Of a stretch of DNA of 64,000 nt, positions 1 to 10,544 are shown piece by piece. The notes beneath the pieces are model-generated. The model was given only the letters and a program-made list of their open reading frames with translations. It was not told the DNA's origin and ran no database searches. Position 1 is the first letter of the stretch, and each line of letters starts with the position of its first letter. The position numbers were made by a program, and so were the translations under genes. The stretch spans positions 620,001 through 684,000 of the forward strand of contig CAMRHE010000322.1 of NCBI GenBank assembly GCA_947044405.1, read 5' to 3'. Source of the DNA: Leptodactylus fallax (taxonomy: Eukaryota > Chordata > Amphibia > Anura > Leptodactylidae).

Positions 1-117
1 AACTGCAATTTCAGAAACAAGTGCTGCGTGTGCTGCTGGTCTGAGGTGAAAAGCAGGAAGTGGAGGGGAGAGGAGATAGGATGGCAGGTGAAACTCTAAG
101 ATGAGAAAAACCCTTTA

Positions 118-458
118 GGCTAAAGCCCCACATTGTGAAAACGCTGCATTTTACAATACCTGCGAAGTGAATGAGATTCTCGCTAATCCCAGCCACAAAT
201 TGCAGAAAAAGATACGCAGCAGAAAAGCTGCATTTTCAAAAACGCCTGTGTTTTTGAACATCGTAGCATGTCAATTATACCTTCAGAGACGCTGGTAGTT
301 TCCCTATAGGTATAATAAGAGAAGAAAATCCGAAAAAACTCAGCAAAAACACAATGAAAAACACTGTGAAAAAAAAGTGATGCATTTTCGCTGTGGGAGT
401 TTTTTTCAGCTGTGGGAGTTTTTTTTTTTGCTGTATTTCTCTATGTGGGGCCTTAGCC
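118..458. mobile_element. Harbinger-like MITE, family M1, copy 1
   Basis: The ends are inverted repeats, GGCTAAAGCCCCACAT on the left and ATGTGGGGCCTTAGCC on the right. The inside is non-coding and built of inverted pieces (TGTCAATTATACC..., CTATAGGTATAAT). Flanking triplets are TTA and CTA, close to the TWA target duplication of PIF/Harbinger elements. Related pieces lie at 910, 11690, 12033, 22281, 25612 and 43839; the 25612 copy has a clean TAA duplication, which supports the class assignment. Confidence 0.65.
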
Positions 459-909
459 CTAAAAGTTTTTCCTGGCAAAAAAAAAAAAAAATCATTTTTC
501 AAAAAAGGTCAGTTAGTGCTATTAATAGGTTAATAAGTGCAACCAAATATCTTATGTGTCTGTTTGTTTGTTTTTTGTTTTGTTATTTTTAAATCTTGAT
601 TTCTTGTTTTTGTCAAAAGAAAAGTTCAGTAAGGTAGCATCAGGAGGAGTTGGATACAGTACATGCTATGCAGACTTGCTAGTATTACCTGCCCAATTAT
701 GAATGACTATAGTGAAGAAACTCTCGATCATAACTGGTAATGGGAGGAAGAATCCTGCATAAAATGTATCAGACTATGGGTGCTGGTCATTGAACTGTGA
801 ATGCTACATTTATGTAAACGGTTGGGCATCAATAAACTAATATTTGCAGTATGAGACACATGCTCTCCTCTCCAGTCTCCATCTTGTGAGAAGGCACCTG
901 ATACTTTTA
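459..909. other. no gene; T-rich unassigned DNA
   Basis: Short A and T runs and no convincing ORF, splice-bounded exon or repeat end. I see nothing to annotate. Confidence 0.5.
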
Positions 910-1345
910 GGCTAAAGCCCCACATTGTGAAAACGTTATGGTTTTGCCGCAGCGACAACGCTGTGGCAAAAAACACTGCATTTCACAGTACCTGTAAAGT
1001 GAATGAGATTCTGTCTAATCCCATCCACACATTGCAGAATAAATATCCCCCCGGAAAAGCTGCGTTTTCAAAAACGCAGTATGTCAATTATACCAGTGGA
1101 AACGCTGCCATTTTCAATATAGATTTAATAAGGGAATAAAATCCATAGAGAAAAACTCAGCAAAAAGGCAATAAAAAAATTGCACGGAAAAAAATGTGAT
1201 GCGTTTCCACTGTGATTTTTTCCACAGCATTTCGCTACATGAGTTTTTCTCTGCAGACTCTGCCCTTATTATACCTATAAGGAAAACTCCAGCGTTTCTG
1301 CAGGTATAATTGACATGCTGCGATTTTCAAAAACACAGGCGTTGC
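910..1345. mobile_element. Harbinger-like MITE, family M1, rearranged copy 2
   Basis: Starts with the same GGCTAAAGCCCCACATTGTG end as copy 1 and follows it to about 1235. From about 1236 to 1345 the sequence is instead an inverted piece of the same family (TTATTATACCTATAAGG... then TATAATTGACATGCTGC). No clean right terminus or target duplication is visible, so this is a rearranged or truncated copy. Confidence 0.5.
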
Positions 1346-2580
1346 AGGCGGCCGAGGAACCTGAACCTCTGTAGCAATGACGTCGCCAAATACCCATGAG
1401 GAAAGGAAGACTGGCATCACAGAGCTTCGGCTTGGACAGTAAAGACTAGGACTGGTGAGTATGCATTTTTTTTTATTTAGTTCAGATGAATATAAGAAAC
1501 TTTGCAATATATGTTAATAAAAGGAAAATCTCCTTGTATGTGCTACTCTCCTACCTGTTATACTGCTCAATTCAGTGCCAGATGCATATTTACTGAATAC
1601 AGGCTAGAACTAACGGGTAGGTCAAGTTATATAGAAGTCTATGGAAAATGGAGGGAGAGGAGAAGGGTGAACAGAGTGACAGAGAAAAAAGCTGAAGGAC
1701 ATGCTACTACATAAAACAGTATGTGTTTAGAAGATTTTTGGCAGTTTTTCAGCGGGTTTTAGCAGTACTAAGGAACAAATATCTGGTGAGATAGATATTT
1801 TACTGTAATCTGCTCAGGCCATGTAGATTGTGAGCCCTATATGGGACAGTGATTCACTATGTCTGTAAAGTGCTGTGGAATAGGTTGGCGTAAGCAACAT
1901 AAATAAATAAATAGATGTGACTCTCTATGCTTCTCTCTCACTCTTCTCTTCCCCCCTCCTCCTGGCAGAGTTCTATGAACTGCAGATTTTCTTTACTGAA
2001 GTTGGTGAGTAGTGAATTGAGCAGTTTAGCAGCCAGGAGAGGACCTGATAATAGGCGATAGGAGCACTTTTCATTTATGAGATATATTTCAAAGTTACTT
2101 ACATTCGCCTGAACTATTCATTTACAAAGAATTTAGTGGACAGTTACTCTGTAAATAAACTATTGCGTTGCACAGTGAGACTTCTATTGCATTTCCCAGC
2201 AAACCTTTCTTGCCCTTTTTTAATCAAGGGGGATGAGATTTTATATAACACAGTTTCAGAACAGACCCACTTGAGCTGACTTCAACACTACATCATAATG
2301 ATGATGATGGCTTCCAGGAGTACAGAATAATATCACATCAAAAAGGCCGAGACACACTACACATTGGACAGAAGCACACGGTTTCTATAAGAGATATGGA
2401 CTGTGGCATGGGGATTTTGGGGTGCTGATGGGTTACCAAGCCAGATCTGCCATCTGTATCTGTCTATTAGGCCATGGCAAAACTGACAGTTACTAATATA
2501 GTCTGCAGAGAGTAAAACTGGTGAAAAATGCCACATACAAATTATATAATTTTCAGATATATAGTAATACAGATCCGTAT
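1346..2580. other. no gene; unassigned DNA with one L2/MIR-like 3' fragment
   Basis: No supportable gene. The only recognisable piece is about 1821-1913, which reads GTAGATTGTGAGCCC ... GGACAGTGATTC and ends in an AAATAAATAAAT tail. This resembles the 3' end shared by L2 LINEs and MIR-like SINEs. The rest shows no repeat ends I can define. Confidence 0.4.
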
Positions 2581-2830
2581 TTGATGTGACCACACTTTGC
2601 CTTCAAAATAGCATCAATTCTTCTAGGTAAACTTGTACTCAGTTTTTGAAGGATCTCGGCACAATGATTATTCCGAACTTCTTGGAGAACTAACTACAGA
2701 TCTTTTTTTACTTGTAGGCTTTCTCTAATCCTTCTGTCTCTTCATTTAATCCCAGACAGACTGAATGATGTTGAGATTAGGGCTCTGTGGGGGGTCATAT
2801 GATCACTTCCAGGACTCCTCTTCACACTAA
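2581..2830 (-). pseudogene. Tc1-like transposase, C-terminal fragment
   Basis: Read on the minus strand this is the end of a Tc1/mariner transposase: a degraded WPP..P..N.IES.W region around the third catalytic residue, followed by a VPRRIDAVLKAKGGHTKY-like tail, here broken by stops and frameshifts. No terminal inverted repeats remain. The family looks different from the better preserved Tc1 elements in this window. It is an old dead fragment. Confidence 0.6.
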
Positions 2831-3904
2831 ATATTGATTTGATTTACATTTCTCTTTTGTTCACTTACTTTATTTTTGTCAATTAATAATATGCAAACTA
2901 TTAAAATTTCTCTTTGTGAAAGCAGTCTTAATTTTCAGCAAATTTACTACTGAAAGCTGTGCCAATAAAACTGTCGCCCATGTTATACACCAAATTTGTT
3001 AACCATTTTAGACATTTTCTGACAATATCTGCACCTTGTATGACAGGTGGGTAGGACATAAAGAAAAGGAGCGTGGTTAAGGTGTAAACCATGTGCCAAA
3101 AATGCATTCATTATGATGAACTTTTTATTGTTGTTGGAAACTTAGACTAGGCAAACTAACAATGTACTAGATCTATCATCCAGTATTAGTTAGGATCGGT
3201 TCACATCTGCATTCGGGTTTCCGTTCGGGGAGTCCGCTTGGGGACCCCCCCGAACGGAAACCTATAAGCATAAAAAGCGGTTTATCTGGGAAACCACACG
3301 GACCCCATAGACTATAAAGGGTTCCGCTCGGTTTCCGCACGAAGCAAGCTGAGAGAAAAATGCTGCAAGCAGCACTTTCCTCTCCGCATGTTTCAGCATG
3401 TTTTGTGCGGAAACCAAGCGGAAGCCACATGGACCCCATTATAGTCTATGGCAGGGGTAGGCAACCTTTTTTGTTCGGCGTGCCAATTTTAATTAAAAAG
3501 TCATAGATGAGGTACTCGGAGTGCCAGCCAATAATTGTAAGTCTGATGACCCCTAAACTAAAATTATATACCACAAACCATAACACAGAAGTGCTGCCAC
3601 AAAATGCTTTAGGACACATGAGTTTACTGCTATTTCTTGAGGCGCACCTGTACTTTCCCATTAGAAGCAATGAAAGTCCATGTGCAGCCCCCAATTACTG
3701 GTAAATGTAAGTGTCCAGGAGCACCGTATGGCGGCAGCCTTATGGTGAAAACACACTATGTATCTGGATGCAGCTATATTCCTAGACCACTGGAACTTTT
3801 ACTTTGATGTAAACTGTGTTCACATGGTGCATTTTTGCACAAAAAAAAAAAAAATGCCTGAGTTTTCTGTGCAAAAACACATCCTTAATACAGAAAACAC
3901 ACCG

Positions 3905-4262
3905 TTATACAGAATAATGTCCCATAGTGGCCCCTGCACACAGTATTATGGCCCATAGCGGCCTCTGCACAACATATTATTGCTCATAGTGGCCCCTGCA
4001 CATGGTATTATATTCCATAGCGGCCTCTGCACACCGTATTATATCCCATAGCGGCCCCTGCACACGGTATTATGTCCCATAGCGGTCATGCACACGGTAT
4101 TATGTCCTATAGCGGCCCCTGCACACGGTATTATGTCCCATAGCGGTCCCTGCACACGGTATTATGTCCTATAGCGGCCCCTGCACACGGTATTATGTCA
4201 AATAGTGGCACCTGCATATGGTATTATGTCCCATAGCGGCCCCTGCACATGGTATTATGTCC
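3905..4262. repeat. 31-bp minisatellite inside hAT copy D
   Basis: About eleven tandem copies of a 31-bp unit containing GGCCCCTGCACACGG and TATTATGTCCCATAG. The same unit, more homogeneous, forms the array at 54310-55240. Confidence 0.9.
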
Positions 4263-4497
4263 CATAGTTACTCACCTTCCCTGCACTCCGCAGCTGCTCT
4301 GTTCTCTTTAGGTGCTTCCTGTAGTCAGCGGCCGCTGATTGGGTCTCAAGGGTCATGTCGCGTCATGACCACTGAGGCCCTGTCAGCAGTCTCTTATGTG
4401 AGGCAGAAGCGCCTGCAAAGCACAGAGCTGCCGTGGAGCACAGGAAAGGTGAGTTAACATTATTTTTTATGTTTCCTCACCTCCCCGGGGGCTCCGC

Positions 4498-4541
4498 TTA
4501 TTATACTCTGGGGTCTGAAGAGACCCCAGAATATAATAATA
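4498..4541. repeat. hairpin beside the hAT D minisatellite
   Basis: TTATTATACTCTGGGGTCT pairs with AGACCCCAGAATATAATAA around a short loop, about a 19-bp stem with one mismatch. Equivalent hairpins occur in hAT copies A (51093-51136) and B (55252-55294 and 55547-55590), and a degraded one in copy C (about 8268-8315). Confidence 0.85.
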
Positions 4542-5072
4542 GTTTAGTTTCGGCCGTGTTTGGTCCGATAGAAACTGCTGGGAGAGGACTCGGGCTGCCC
4601 GTGCCAGGTAAGTAAGCCTCGCATGCCACTCTTAACACGTGTGTCGCGGGTTGCCGACCCCTGGTCTATAGGGTCCGTGTGGTTTCCAAGGTAAACCGCT
4701 TTTTATGAGTATAGGTTTCTGTTCGGGAGGGGGGGGTCCCCAAGCGGACTCCCCGAACAGAAACCTGAAGCAGATGTGTACTGGCCCTTACTGTGATAAA
4801 TCTAGCACATTTTAAAACTACCTAGTCTAAATCTTAGAAAGTATTGGTAAATCTGCCCCAGAGTATTATTCATCATCAGTAGTCTATAAGGGAGATTTAA
4901 TCAATCTCCCACACCACTTTTCTGGCATAAAGAAGTCTTTTAAAATTCTGTTTGTACCATTGTTTGTGCATATAGTGTTTTTGTACCACTTCACCTTTCT
5001 GGTGTAAATCATGACTGAAATCTGCAGCAGCTCCGGGGTGACATAGATTTCAATCTAGGATGGAGGATGCAC

Positions 5073-6612
5073 TCAGCCACCAATTGTGCAATTTCTCCCA
5101 CTTAAAAAGGTAGACCTCAACTATGAGAGACAAAATGAGAAAACAAAACCAGAAAATCACATTGTCTGATTTTTTAAGAATTTATTTGCAAATTATGGTG
5201 GAAAATAAGTATTTGGTCAATAACAAAAGTTCATTCAATACTTTGTTATATATCCTTTGTTGGCAATAACAGAGGTCAAACATTTTCTGTAAGCCTTCAC
5301 AAGGTTGGCACACACTGTTGCTGGTATGTTGGCCCATTTCTCCATGCAGATCTCCTGTAGAGCAGTGATGTTTTGGGGCTGTCGCTGGGCAACATGGACT
5401 TTCAACTCCCTCCAAAGGTTTTCTATGGGGTTGAGATCTGGAGACTGGCTAGGCCACTCCAGGACCTTGAAATGCATCTTACGAAGCCACTCCTTCATTG
5501 CCCTGGCGGTGTGCTTGGGATCATTGTCATGCTGAAAGACCCAGACACGTTTCACCTTCAATGCCCTTGCTGATGGAAGGAGGTTTACACTCAAAATCTC
5601 ACGATACATGGCCCCATTCATTCTTTCATGTACAAGGATCAGTTGTCCTGATCCCTTTGCAGAGAAACAGTCCCAAAGCATGAAGTTGCCACCCTCATGC
5701 TTCACAGTAGGTATGGTGTTCTTTGGATGCAACTCAGCATTCACTCTCCTCCAAACACGACGAGTTGTGTTTCTACCAAACAGTTCTACTTTGGTTTCAT
5801 CTGACCATATGACATTCTCCCAATACTCTTCTGAAACATCCAAATGCTCTCTAGCAAACTTCAGACGGGCCCGGATATGTACTGGCTTAAGCAGGGGGAC
5901 ACGTCTGGCACTGCAGGATCTGAGTCCCTGGCGGCGTAGTGTGTTACTGACGGTAGCCTTTGTTACGTTAGTCCCAGCTTTCTGCAGGTCATTCACTAGG
6001 TCCCCCTGTGTGGTTCTGGGATTTTTGCTCAACGTTCTTGTGATCATTTTGACCCCATGGGGTGAGATCTTGCGTGGAGCCCCTGATCGAGGGAGATTAT
6101 CAGTGGTCTTGTATGTCTTCCATTTTCTAATTATTGCTCCCACAGTTGATTTCTTCACACCAAGCTGCTTGCCTATTGCAGATTCAGTCTTCCCAGCCTG
6201 GTGCAGGTCTACAGTTTTGTTTCTGGTGTCCTTCCACAGCTCTTTGGTCTTCACCATAGTGGAGTTTGGAGTTTGACTGTTTGAGGATGTGGACAGGTGT
6301 CTTTTATACTGATAACAATGTCAAACAGGAGCCATTACTACAGGTAATGAGTGGAGGACAGAGGAGCCTCTTAAATAGGAAGTTACAGGTCTGTGAGAGC
6401 CAGAAATCTTGCTGGTTTGTAGGTGACCAAATACTTATTTTCCACCATAATTTGCAAATAAAATCAGACAATGTGATTTTCTGGATTTGTTTTCTCATTT
6501 TGTCTCTCATAGCTGAGGTCTACCTATGATGTCAGTTACAGGCCTCTCTCATCTTTTTAAGTGGGAGAACTTGCAGAATTGGTGGCTGACTAAATACTTT
6601 TTTTGCCCACTA
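5073..6612 (-). mobile_element. Tc1-like transposon 1 (family alpha), damaged left end
   Basis: Same family as the complete 1600-bp element at 12724-14323. The right end reads to ...GCCCACTA followed by TA (6613-6614). The left end lacks about the first 26 bp of the terminal repeat, and also an internal ~31-bp block just after CACTTAAAAAG. The transposase gene runs leftward. With one terminal repeat damaged the copy probably cannot move, although its gene is open. Confidence 0.9.
5235..6257 (-). CDS. Tc1-like (DD34E) transposase, full-length ORF
   Basis: An unbroken 340-codon transposase, the same length as Sleeping Beauty-type transposases. The N-terminal paired-type helix-turn-helix region (about residues 10-50) is followed by an AT-hook-like LPRSGAPRK (55-63) and a second HTH (about 65-115). 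The catalytic domain shows WSDE (D153), [10 protein letters not shown] (D244) and SPDLNPIEN (E279), the 34-residue spacing of Tc1 enzymes. It would cut and paste DNA at TA dinucleotides, acting in the nucleus. Two oddities lie in the glycine-rich stretch, which normally reads KHGGG..MLWGC: here it is [12 protein letters not shown], so G188 is E and G196 is D. The ORF is open, but these changes make activity doubtful. It belongs to the element at 5073-6612, downstream of the ENPP3-like gene. Confidence 0.93.
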   Translation of the reverse strand: MVKTKELWKDTRNKTVDLHQAGKTESAIGKQLGVKKSTVGAIIRKWKTYKTTDNLPRSGAPRKISPHGVKMITRTLSKNPRTTQGDLVNDLQKAGTNVTKATVSNTLRRQGLRSCSARRVPLLKPVHIRARLKFAREHLDVSEEYWENVIWSDETKVELFGRNTTRRVWRRVNAELHPKNTIPTVKHEGGNFMLWDCFSAKGSGQLILVHERMNGAMYREILSVNLLPSARALKVKRVWVFQHDNDPKHTARAMKEWLRKMHFKVLEWPSQSPDLNPIENLWRELKVHVAQRQPQNITALQEICMEKWANIPATVCANLVKAYRKCLTSVIANKGYITKY

Positions 6613-6690
6613 TATATGACCAACCATATGCCTCCTCATAAATGAAGCATATCCTGCAGTGGTGCAGGAGATTAAAAGAGCAGTTTCTTA

Positions 6691-6977
6691 GGTGGGTTCA
6701 CACTTGCGCCGGGCATTCTGTCCGCCGCGAATCCGACCTAAATGTTGGAAAACTGGATAGGGAAAGGTTTGCAACACTTTGCTTAAAAATCCATTCACTT
6801 GAATGGGTTTTTAAAGCAATGCGTGGGTATGCGCTTACACCCTCTGCGCCGTGAAGCCGTTTTTTTTCGTCGGACACAAAGTCCACAAACCTTTCCCTAT
6901 CCAGTCCCTATTTAGTTTTCCAACATTTAGGTCGGATTCGCGGCGGACTGAGTGCCGCCGCAAGTGTGAACCCACCC
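6691..6977. mobile_element. Harbinger-type foldback MITE (287 bp)
   Basis: Terminal inverted repeats GGTGGGTTCACACTTGCG and CGCAAGTGTGAACCCACC, with long internal complementarity (TCCGCCGCGAATCCGACC and its complement). Flanked by TTA at 6688-6690 and 6978-6980. Non-coding. Confidence 0.88.
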
Positions 6978-7156
6978 TTATTCTTTTTCTATGATGCTCA
7001 TATATGTTATCACTGTGTATGTAAACATAGATAAGCCTACATTTCAACATTATTTCTTGCTATCTAAATGTTTGTCTTTAGATATCATTTGTGCACAAAA
7101 TCTGGCTATTAGAGATACCTTATAGTAACAGTTATAATAAAGAAAAAACACTGTCA

Positions 7157-7315
7157 GGCTGGATTCACACCAGCGCTCACTCTACGTTCGGGGATTCCGT
7201 CCCCAAATCCGCTTGAAAAATGTGGAGAGAAAAGTCCCGCAAGCATTTTTTTGGCAGAAACCCGGCGGACCCCATTATAGTTCTGAAGAACGGAAACCCA
7301 AGTGCAGTTGTAAAC
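7157..7315. mobile_element. Harbinger-like MITE fragment
   Basis: Begins GGCTGGATTCACACCAGCG, a Harbinger-type end, and contains TTCGGGGATTCCG and CGGACCCCATTATAG, both shared with the MITE at 3193. The right terminus is degraded and no target duplication is seen. Confidence 0.5.
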
Positions 7316-7344
7316 CTAGAGTCAGATACGATTTAAAGGGTTAA

Positions 7345-7572
7345 AGAGGAACCCAACCTCCAACTAGTCCAGCTCTTTACATTATTTAATAGGTACTGAT
7401 TCCGACACAGCTGGAAATTTTTCTCTAGCATGCTATTTAGTCTCTGTACTGTCATGAGGGCGGTGTCAGGCAGAAGCAGACAAGGGGTGTGATTCTGAGC
7501 TCTGACAATGTCTTTGATTAGAGCTCTGAATCACGCCCCCTGCCTGACACTGCCCTACTGACATTACAGAGC
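7345..7572. mobile_element. T2-like TTAA MITE, partial
   Basis: Starts after TTAA with AGAGGAACCC. It has an imperfectly palindromic centre (AGGGGTGTGATTCTGAGCTC against GAGCTCTGAATCACGCCCCC). The right end appears cut by the next MITE, whose TTAA lies at 7573-7576. A related copy is at 10545-10910. Confidence 0.5.
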
Positions 7573-7765
7573 TTAAAGGGGTATTCCAACAATAACAATC
7601 ATATTTCATATAAAAGTAATTTACAAAATAGCTTTGTCACCCAGGACTGTTTTAACACATTGGTGGACCCAGTGCAAAGGTTTCATAAGTGCCCCCCCCT
7701 CCTGCTACCTCCACAGTTTAATGTCCTTCTCTGGCTACCTCCACAGTTTAATATCCTCCTTCAGC

Positions 7766-9135
7766 CAGAGTCGGACTGGCCCACAGGAGAATCGGTGAAT
7801 CCCCCAGTGGGCCCTGTACCTTTAGTGGGCCCTACCAGACCCCCACATTTGTAATAGGCGTAACGATCACGGTTGCAGGGGGTGCGACGTGACCGGAGTG
7901 TTCCGGGGCCTGGAGCACCATGATAGCGATCAGGGAAAGCCTGGTTCTCCAACCGCTGTACATGTTAATGGAAAGGGGCCTGGCATTGTGATGTCTGTAC
8001 ATCTCGGGTCCTTTTCCATTAGTAGCCGGCCCAGGGGGAGGTGATTAAATATAACAAATAATTTTACTTACCTCTGCTGGGACTCCGAGGTCACACACCC
8101 CAGATGTCACTGCTGGGCCCTGTGATTGGGCCCCAGCAATTACATGGGGCACGTCAGCGTAGTGAAGTCAGAAGAGGATGCTGAAGACGGTTGGAAGGAG
8201 CGAGGATGCCCAAGAGAGGTAAGGTGAGTATAAGTGCTTATTTTCCATCACCTCCCCTGGGCCTCCGATTATACTTTTGGGTCGACCCCAGGGGTCGATT
8301 GAATTTATAATAATAGCAGTAAAACTAATCAGAGTGCGGAACCTCACAAAGCAGTTTAAGGGGGACTCTTGGGAGCATTTTATACTGTTTGGGGCCACTG
8401 TAGAGCATATTATACTGTGCAGGGCCACTGTGGAGCATATTATTCTGTGTGGGGCCACTGTGGAGCATATTATAGTGTGTGGCACCACTGTGGAGCATAT
8501 TATATTGTGTGGGGGCCACTGTGGAGCATATTATACTGTGTGGCACCACTGTGGAGCATATTGTACTGTGTGGGGGCCATTGTAGAGCATATTATACTGT
8601 TTGGGGGCTACGGTGAAGCATATTACACTATGTGGGCCCCTTAATTATTTACATCACACCCCATCTATTTTATAGCAGCTGTTAACTATTATTACAGGCT
8701 GTAATAACATTGCACTGTTACTATCAAACAGATCTGTGTGATGTAAATAGCAAGATGGGAAGTTGTTCGCAAAAGCACTGATCTCTTAGACTGTTAGGAC
8801 CCCGTAGATGCTTACCAAAGCATGCAGATCCCAGCATTGTTTACATGCCAGGCGCTGCGCTGCTCACTCACCATATTCTTGATAACCACAGTTGTGGGTA
8901 CTAGTACCTTGGGACATGTTAATGTTAACAATTCCAGGAGCCATGATGCTCGCTTGCCGTTCTTATTGTAGAGGTGGGTTTAGGTAGTGCAGTGGTGCAC
9001 ATTGTATGGCGGGTGAGCAGCATGGTATTGTTATTACTTGTAGCCGCGCAGTGTCGGTACAGCTGATCTGTAGGGGTCCTGGAGGTGGGCCCTTAGAAAC
9101 AATTCCACTAGTGGGCCCTAGACATCCCGATACTG
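7766..9135. mobile_element. non-autonomous hAT element, inner copy C
   Basis: Exact 8-bp duplication CCTTCAGC at 7758-7765 and 9136-9143. The ends CAGAGTCGGACTGG and (reverse complement of the right end) CAGTATCGGGATGT are related. It contains a 31-bp minisatellite (8380-8640) in the opposite orientation to copies A, B and D, plus a degraded GGGTCGACCCC-type hairpin near 8268-8315. It is inserted inside the outer hAT. Confidence 0.82.
8380..8640. repeat. 31-bp minisatellite inside hAT copy C
   Basis: About eight units of 31 bp containing GGGGCCACTGTGGAGC and ATATTATACTGTGTG. This is the reverse complement of the unit in hAT copy A (TATAATATGCTCC...GTGGCCCC). Confidence 0.9.
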
Positions 9136-9140
9136 CCTTC

Positions 9141-9365
9141 AGCTACCCCCACAGTTTAATGTCCCCCTTCAGTTACCCACACTGTTCAATGTCCCCCTCC
9201 AACTACCCCTCCCAGTTTTATGTCCACCTCCAGCTGCCCCCACAGTATAATTTCACCCTCCATTTGCCCCCAGTTTAATATTTCCCTCAAGCTGCCCCCA
9301 CAGTTTAAAGTCCCCCTCCAGTTGTCACCTGTTTAATGTCCCCCCCAGTTGTCCCTCTCCTACCA
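9141..9365. repeat. degenerate ~30-bp tandem repeat of the outer hAT
   Basis: About seven diverged units of CCCCCACAGTTTAATGTCC type. The array begins at about 7690, before the inner hAT, and resumes here. Confidence 0.75.
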
Positions 9366-9600
9366 AACAAACATAAAAAAACACTCAAATGCAGGACTGT
9401 CCCGCTGTCATAGGGCGCAGTGCAAATGCACCGTTGGCCCTATGGTTAAAGCGGCTCTTTTGTCACCAATTGCAATTAGCAAAAGTGTATATGTCACTAA
9501 AAAAAGCCCAATGAAATCCCCCTACCACTGTTTGAGCATTGTTGTCAATGGATACGACCTATAGTCCATCCTCAGTCAGGACAAGCATGCTTAGTTTGTT

Positions 9601-10284
9601 TCTTTCAGTTTCCTATAGCTGCTTATTAGATCAGGACTACATAACCATTCATGAGCCATCATAACACATAAGACAGAGCATGAATGATTTCTGTTCGGTC
9701 ATGCTCCATAGTAAGGACTGCCCACTCTGGCCATTGCAAGCTGAAAATGTAATGGTGCTATTGGGGTGAAGGTGAGAGAGGGCACATAGGTGGGTGATGT
9801 TACAGGTACAGTACAGATGGTTTATCTGTATAGTTGTAAGTTTAAAAAAAAGTTTTAAAAATATTTTTTTTTTTTTTTTTACAGATAAACAAAAAATGTG
9901 CCGAAATTAGTTTTTCTCGTTGAGACCAAATACAAAAATTTCTACCATTTTGCAGAATTGTGTAAGAAACACAGTCTCTGTTACAATCATTTCCTTTCTG
10001 ATCCTGGACATTCGCCATTCATTGTGCATATGACATCAGTTGTTAGCCACACAAACCTTGAAAGTGATGCCATTACTGATGAAAGCAGCATTTGTCTACA
10101 CTTTATTGACTGCTAGAGCAGCCAGGAGGAGGTAGGGTCTGCTCATGATCATCAGACAAGCCAGCACCTGCTTCTACATGATTACAGCACTGATTAGAGG
10201 CAGTAGCAACAGAAGCAAGGCAGGTAGACAAACACATTTTTTATTTATTTTTGTTTTTTAACTATTCAGCCTGTAATAAAAGTA
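9601..10284. other. no gene; unassigned DNA
   Basis: A 71-codon ORF at 9898-10116 has no recognisable motif and no coding-like features. There is a T-run near 9865. I see nothing else. Confidence 0.45.
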
Positions 10285-10540
10285 AATGCTTGACAAGTTT
10301 GGAAGCCTTCAATAGGCTCATGGCTGTCATGGCAATGGATCTCGCCAGCCCCGGATCTTGTTCCGGGAACCAGTGATCCTCCCCAAAATGGGGGGCCTTA
10401 ATGCCTGTGATTAGTGTGGGCACTGATCGCAGGCATTAGTACCAGGTCTTTGCTGTATAATACAGCAAAGACACAGTGGCTATGGCGGGCGTTTAATTCC
10501 CAACATCCGCCGTAATAGTATGGCGAATGTCAGGAAGGGG
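10285..10540. mobile_element. TTAA element (family K), right-end fragment
   Basis: Ends ...GTCAGGAAGGGG followed by TTAA (10541-10544). The inside carries ATGCCTGTGATTAGTGTGGG and ACATCCGCCGTAATAGTA, closely similar to the element at 51952-53084. The left end is not found. Confidence 0.6.
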
Positions 10541-10544
10541 TTAA

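Larger units (their letters stand above)
3452..4663. mobile_element. non-autonomous hAT element (copy D)
   Basis: Ends are CAGGGGTAGGCAACC and GGTTGCCGACCCCTG. The flanking 8-mers are GTCTATGG (3444-3451) and GTCTATAG (4664-4671), a 7/8 match and the 8-bp duplication typical of hAT. There is no transposase ORF. The inside holds a 31-bp minisatellite (3905-4262) and a GGGGTCT/AGACCCC hairpin (4498-4541), modules also seen in the other hAT copies here. It sits inside the Harbinger MITE. Confidence 0.85.
3193..4787. mobile_element. PIF/Harbinger-type foldback MITE carrying a hAT insertion
   Basis: The two ends are long inverted repeats: GGATCGGTTCACATCTGC on the left and GCAGATGTGTACTGGCCC on the right. 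The pairing continues inward through the TTCGGGGAGTCCGCTTGGGG and AAAAAGCGGTTTA blocks. Direct duplications of TTA flank it (3190-3192 and 4788-4790), as expected for Harbinger elements. It is non-coding. Without the hAT inserted at 3452-4663 it would be roughly 380 bp. Confidence 0.8.
7642..9459. mobile_element. non-autonomous hAT element, outer copy
   Basis: Flanked by an exact 8-bp duplication TTGTCACC (7634-7641 and 9460-9467). Ends CAGGACTGTTTTAACACATTGG and, reverse-complemented, AAGAGCCGCTTTAACCATAGG are imperfect inverted repeats. The body is a degenerate ~30-bp repeat (CAGTTTAATGTCC...), interrupted by the inner hAT. No transposase ORF. Confidence 0.75.
7577..9600. mobile_element. 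T2-like TTAA MITE, split by nested hAT elements
   Basis: TTAA (7573-7576) is followed by AGGGGTATTCCAACAATA, the T2-type TTAAAGGGG end. The sequence up to 7641 resumes at 9468 after a 1.8-kb hAT insertion. It then contains TTGTCAATGGATACGACC, shared with the complete MITE at 44496-44994 (TTGCCAATGGATACGACC). The right TTAA end is not identifiable, so the 3' limit is approximate. Confidence 0.6.

Noticed and set aside
5608..6276. 222-codon plus-strand ORF
   Set aside because: It is the antisense shadow of the intact Tc1 transposase at 5235-6257.
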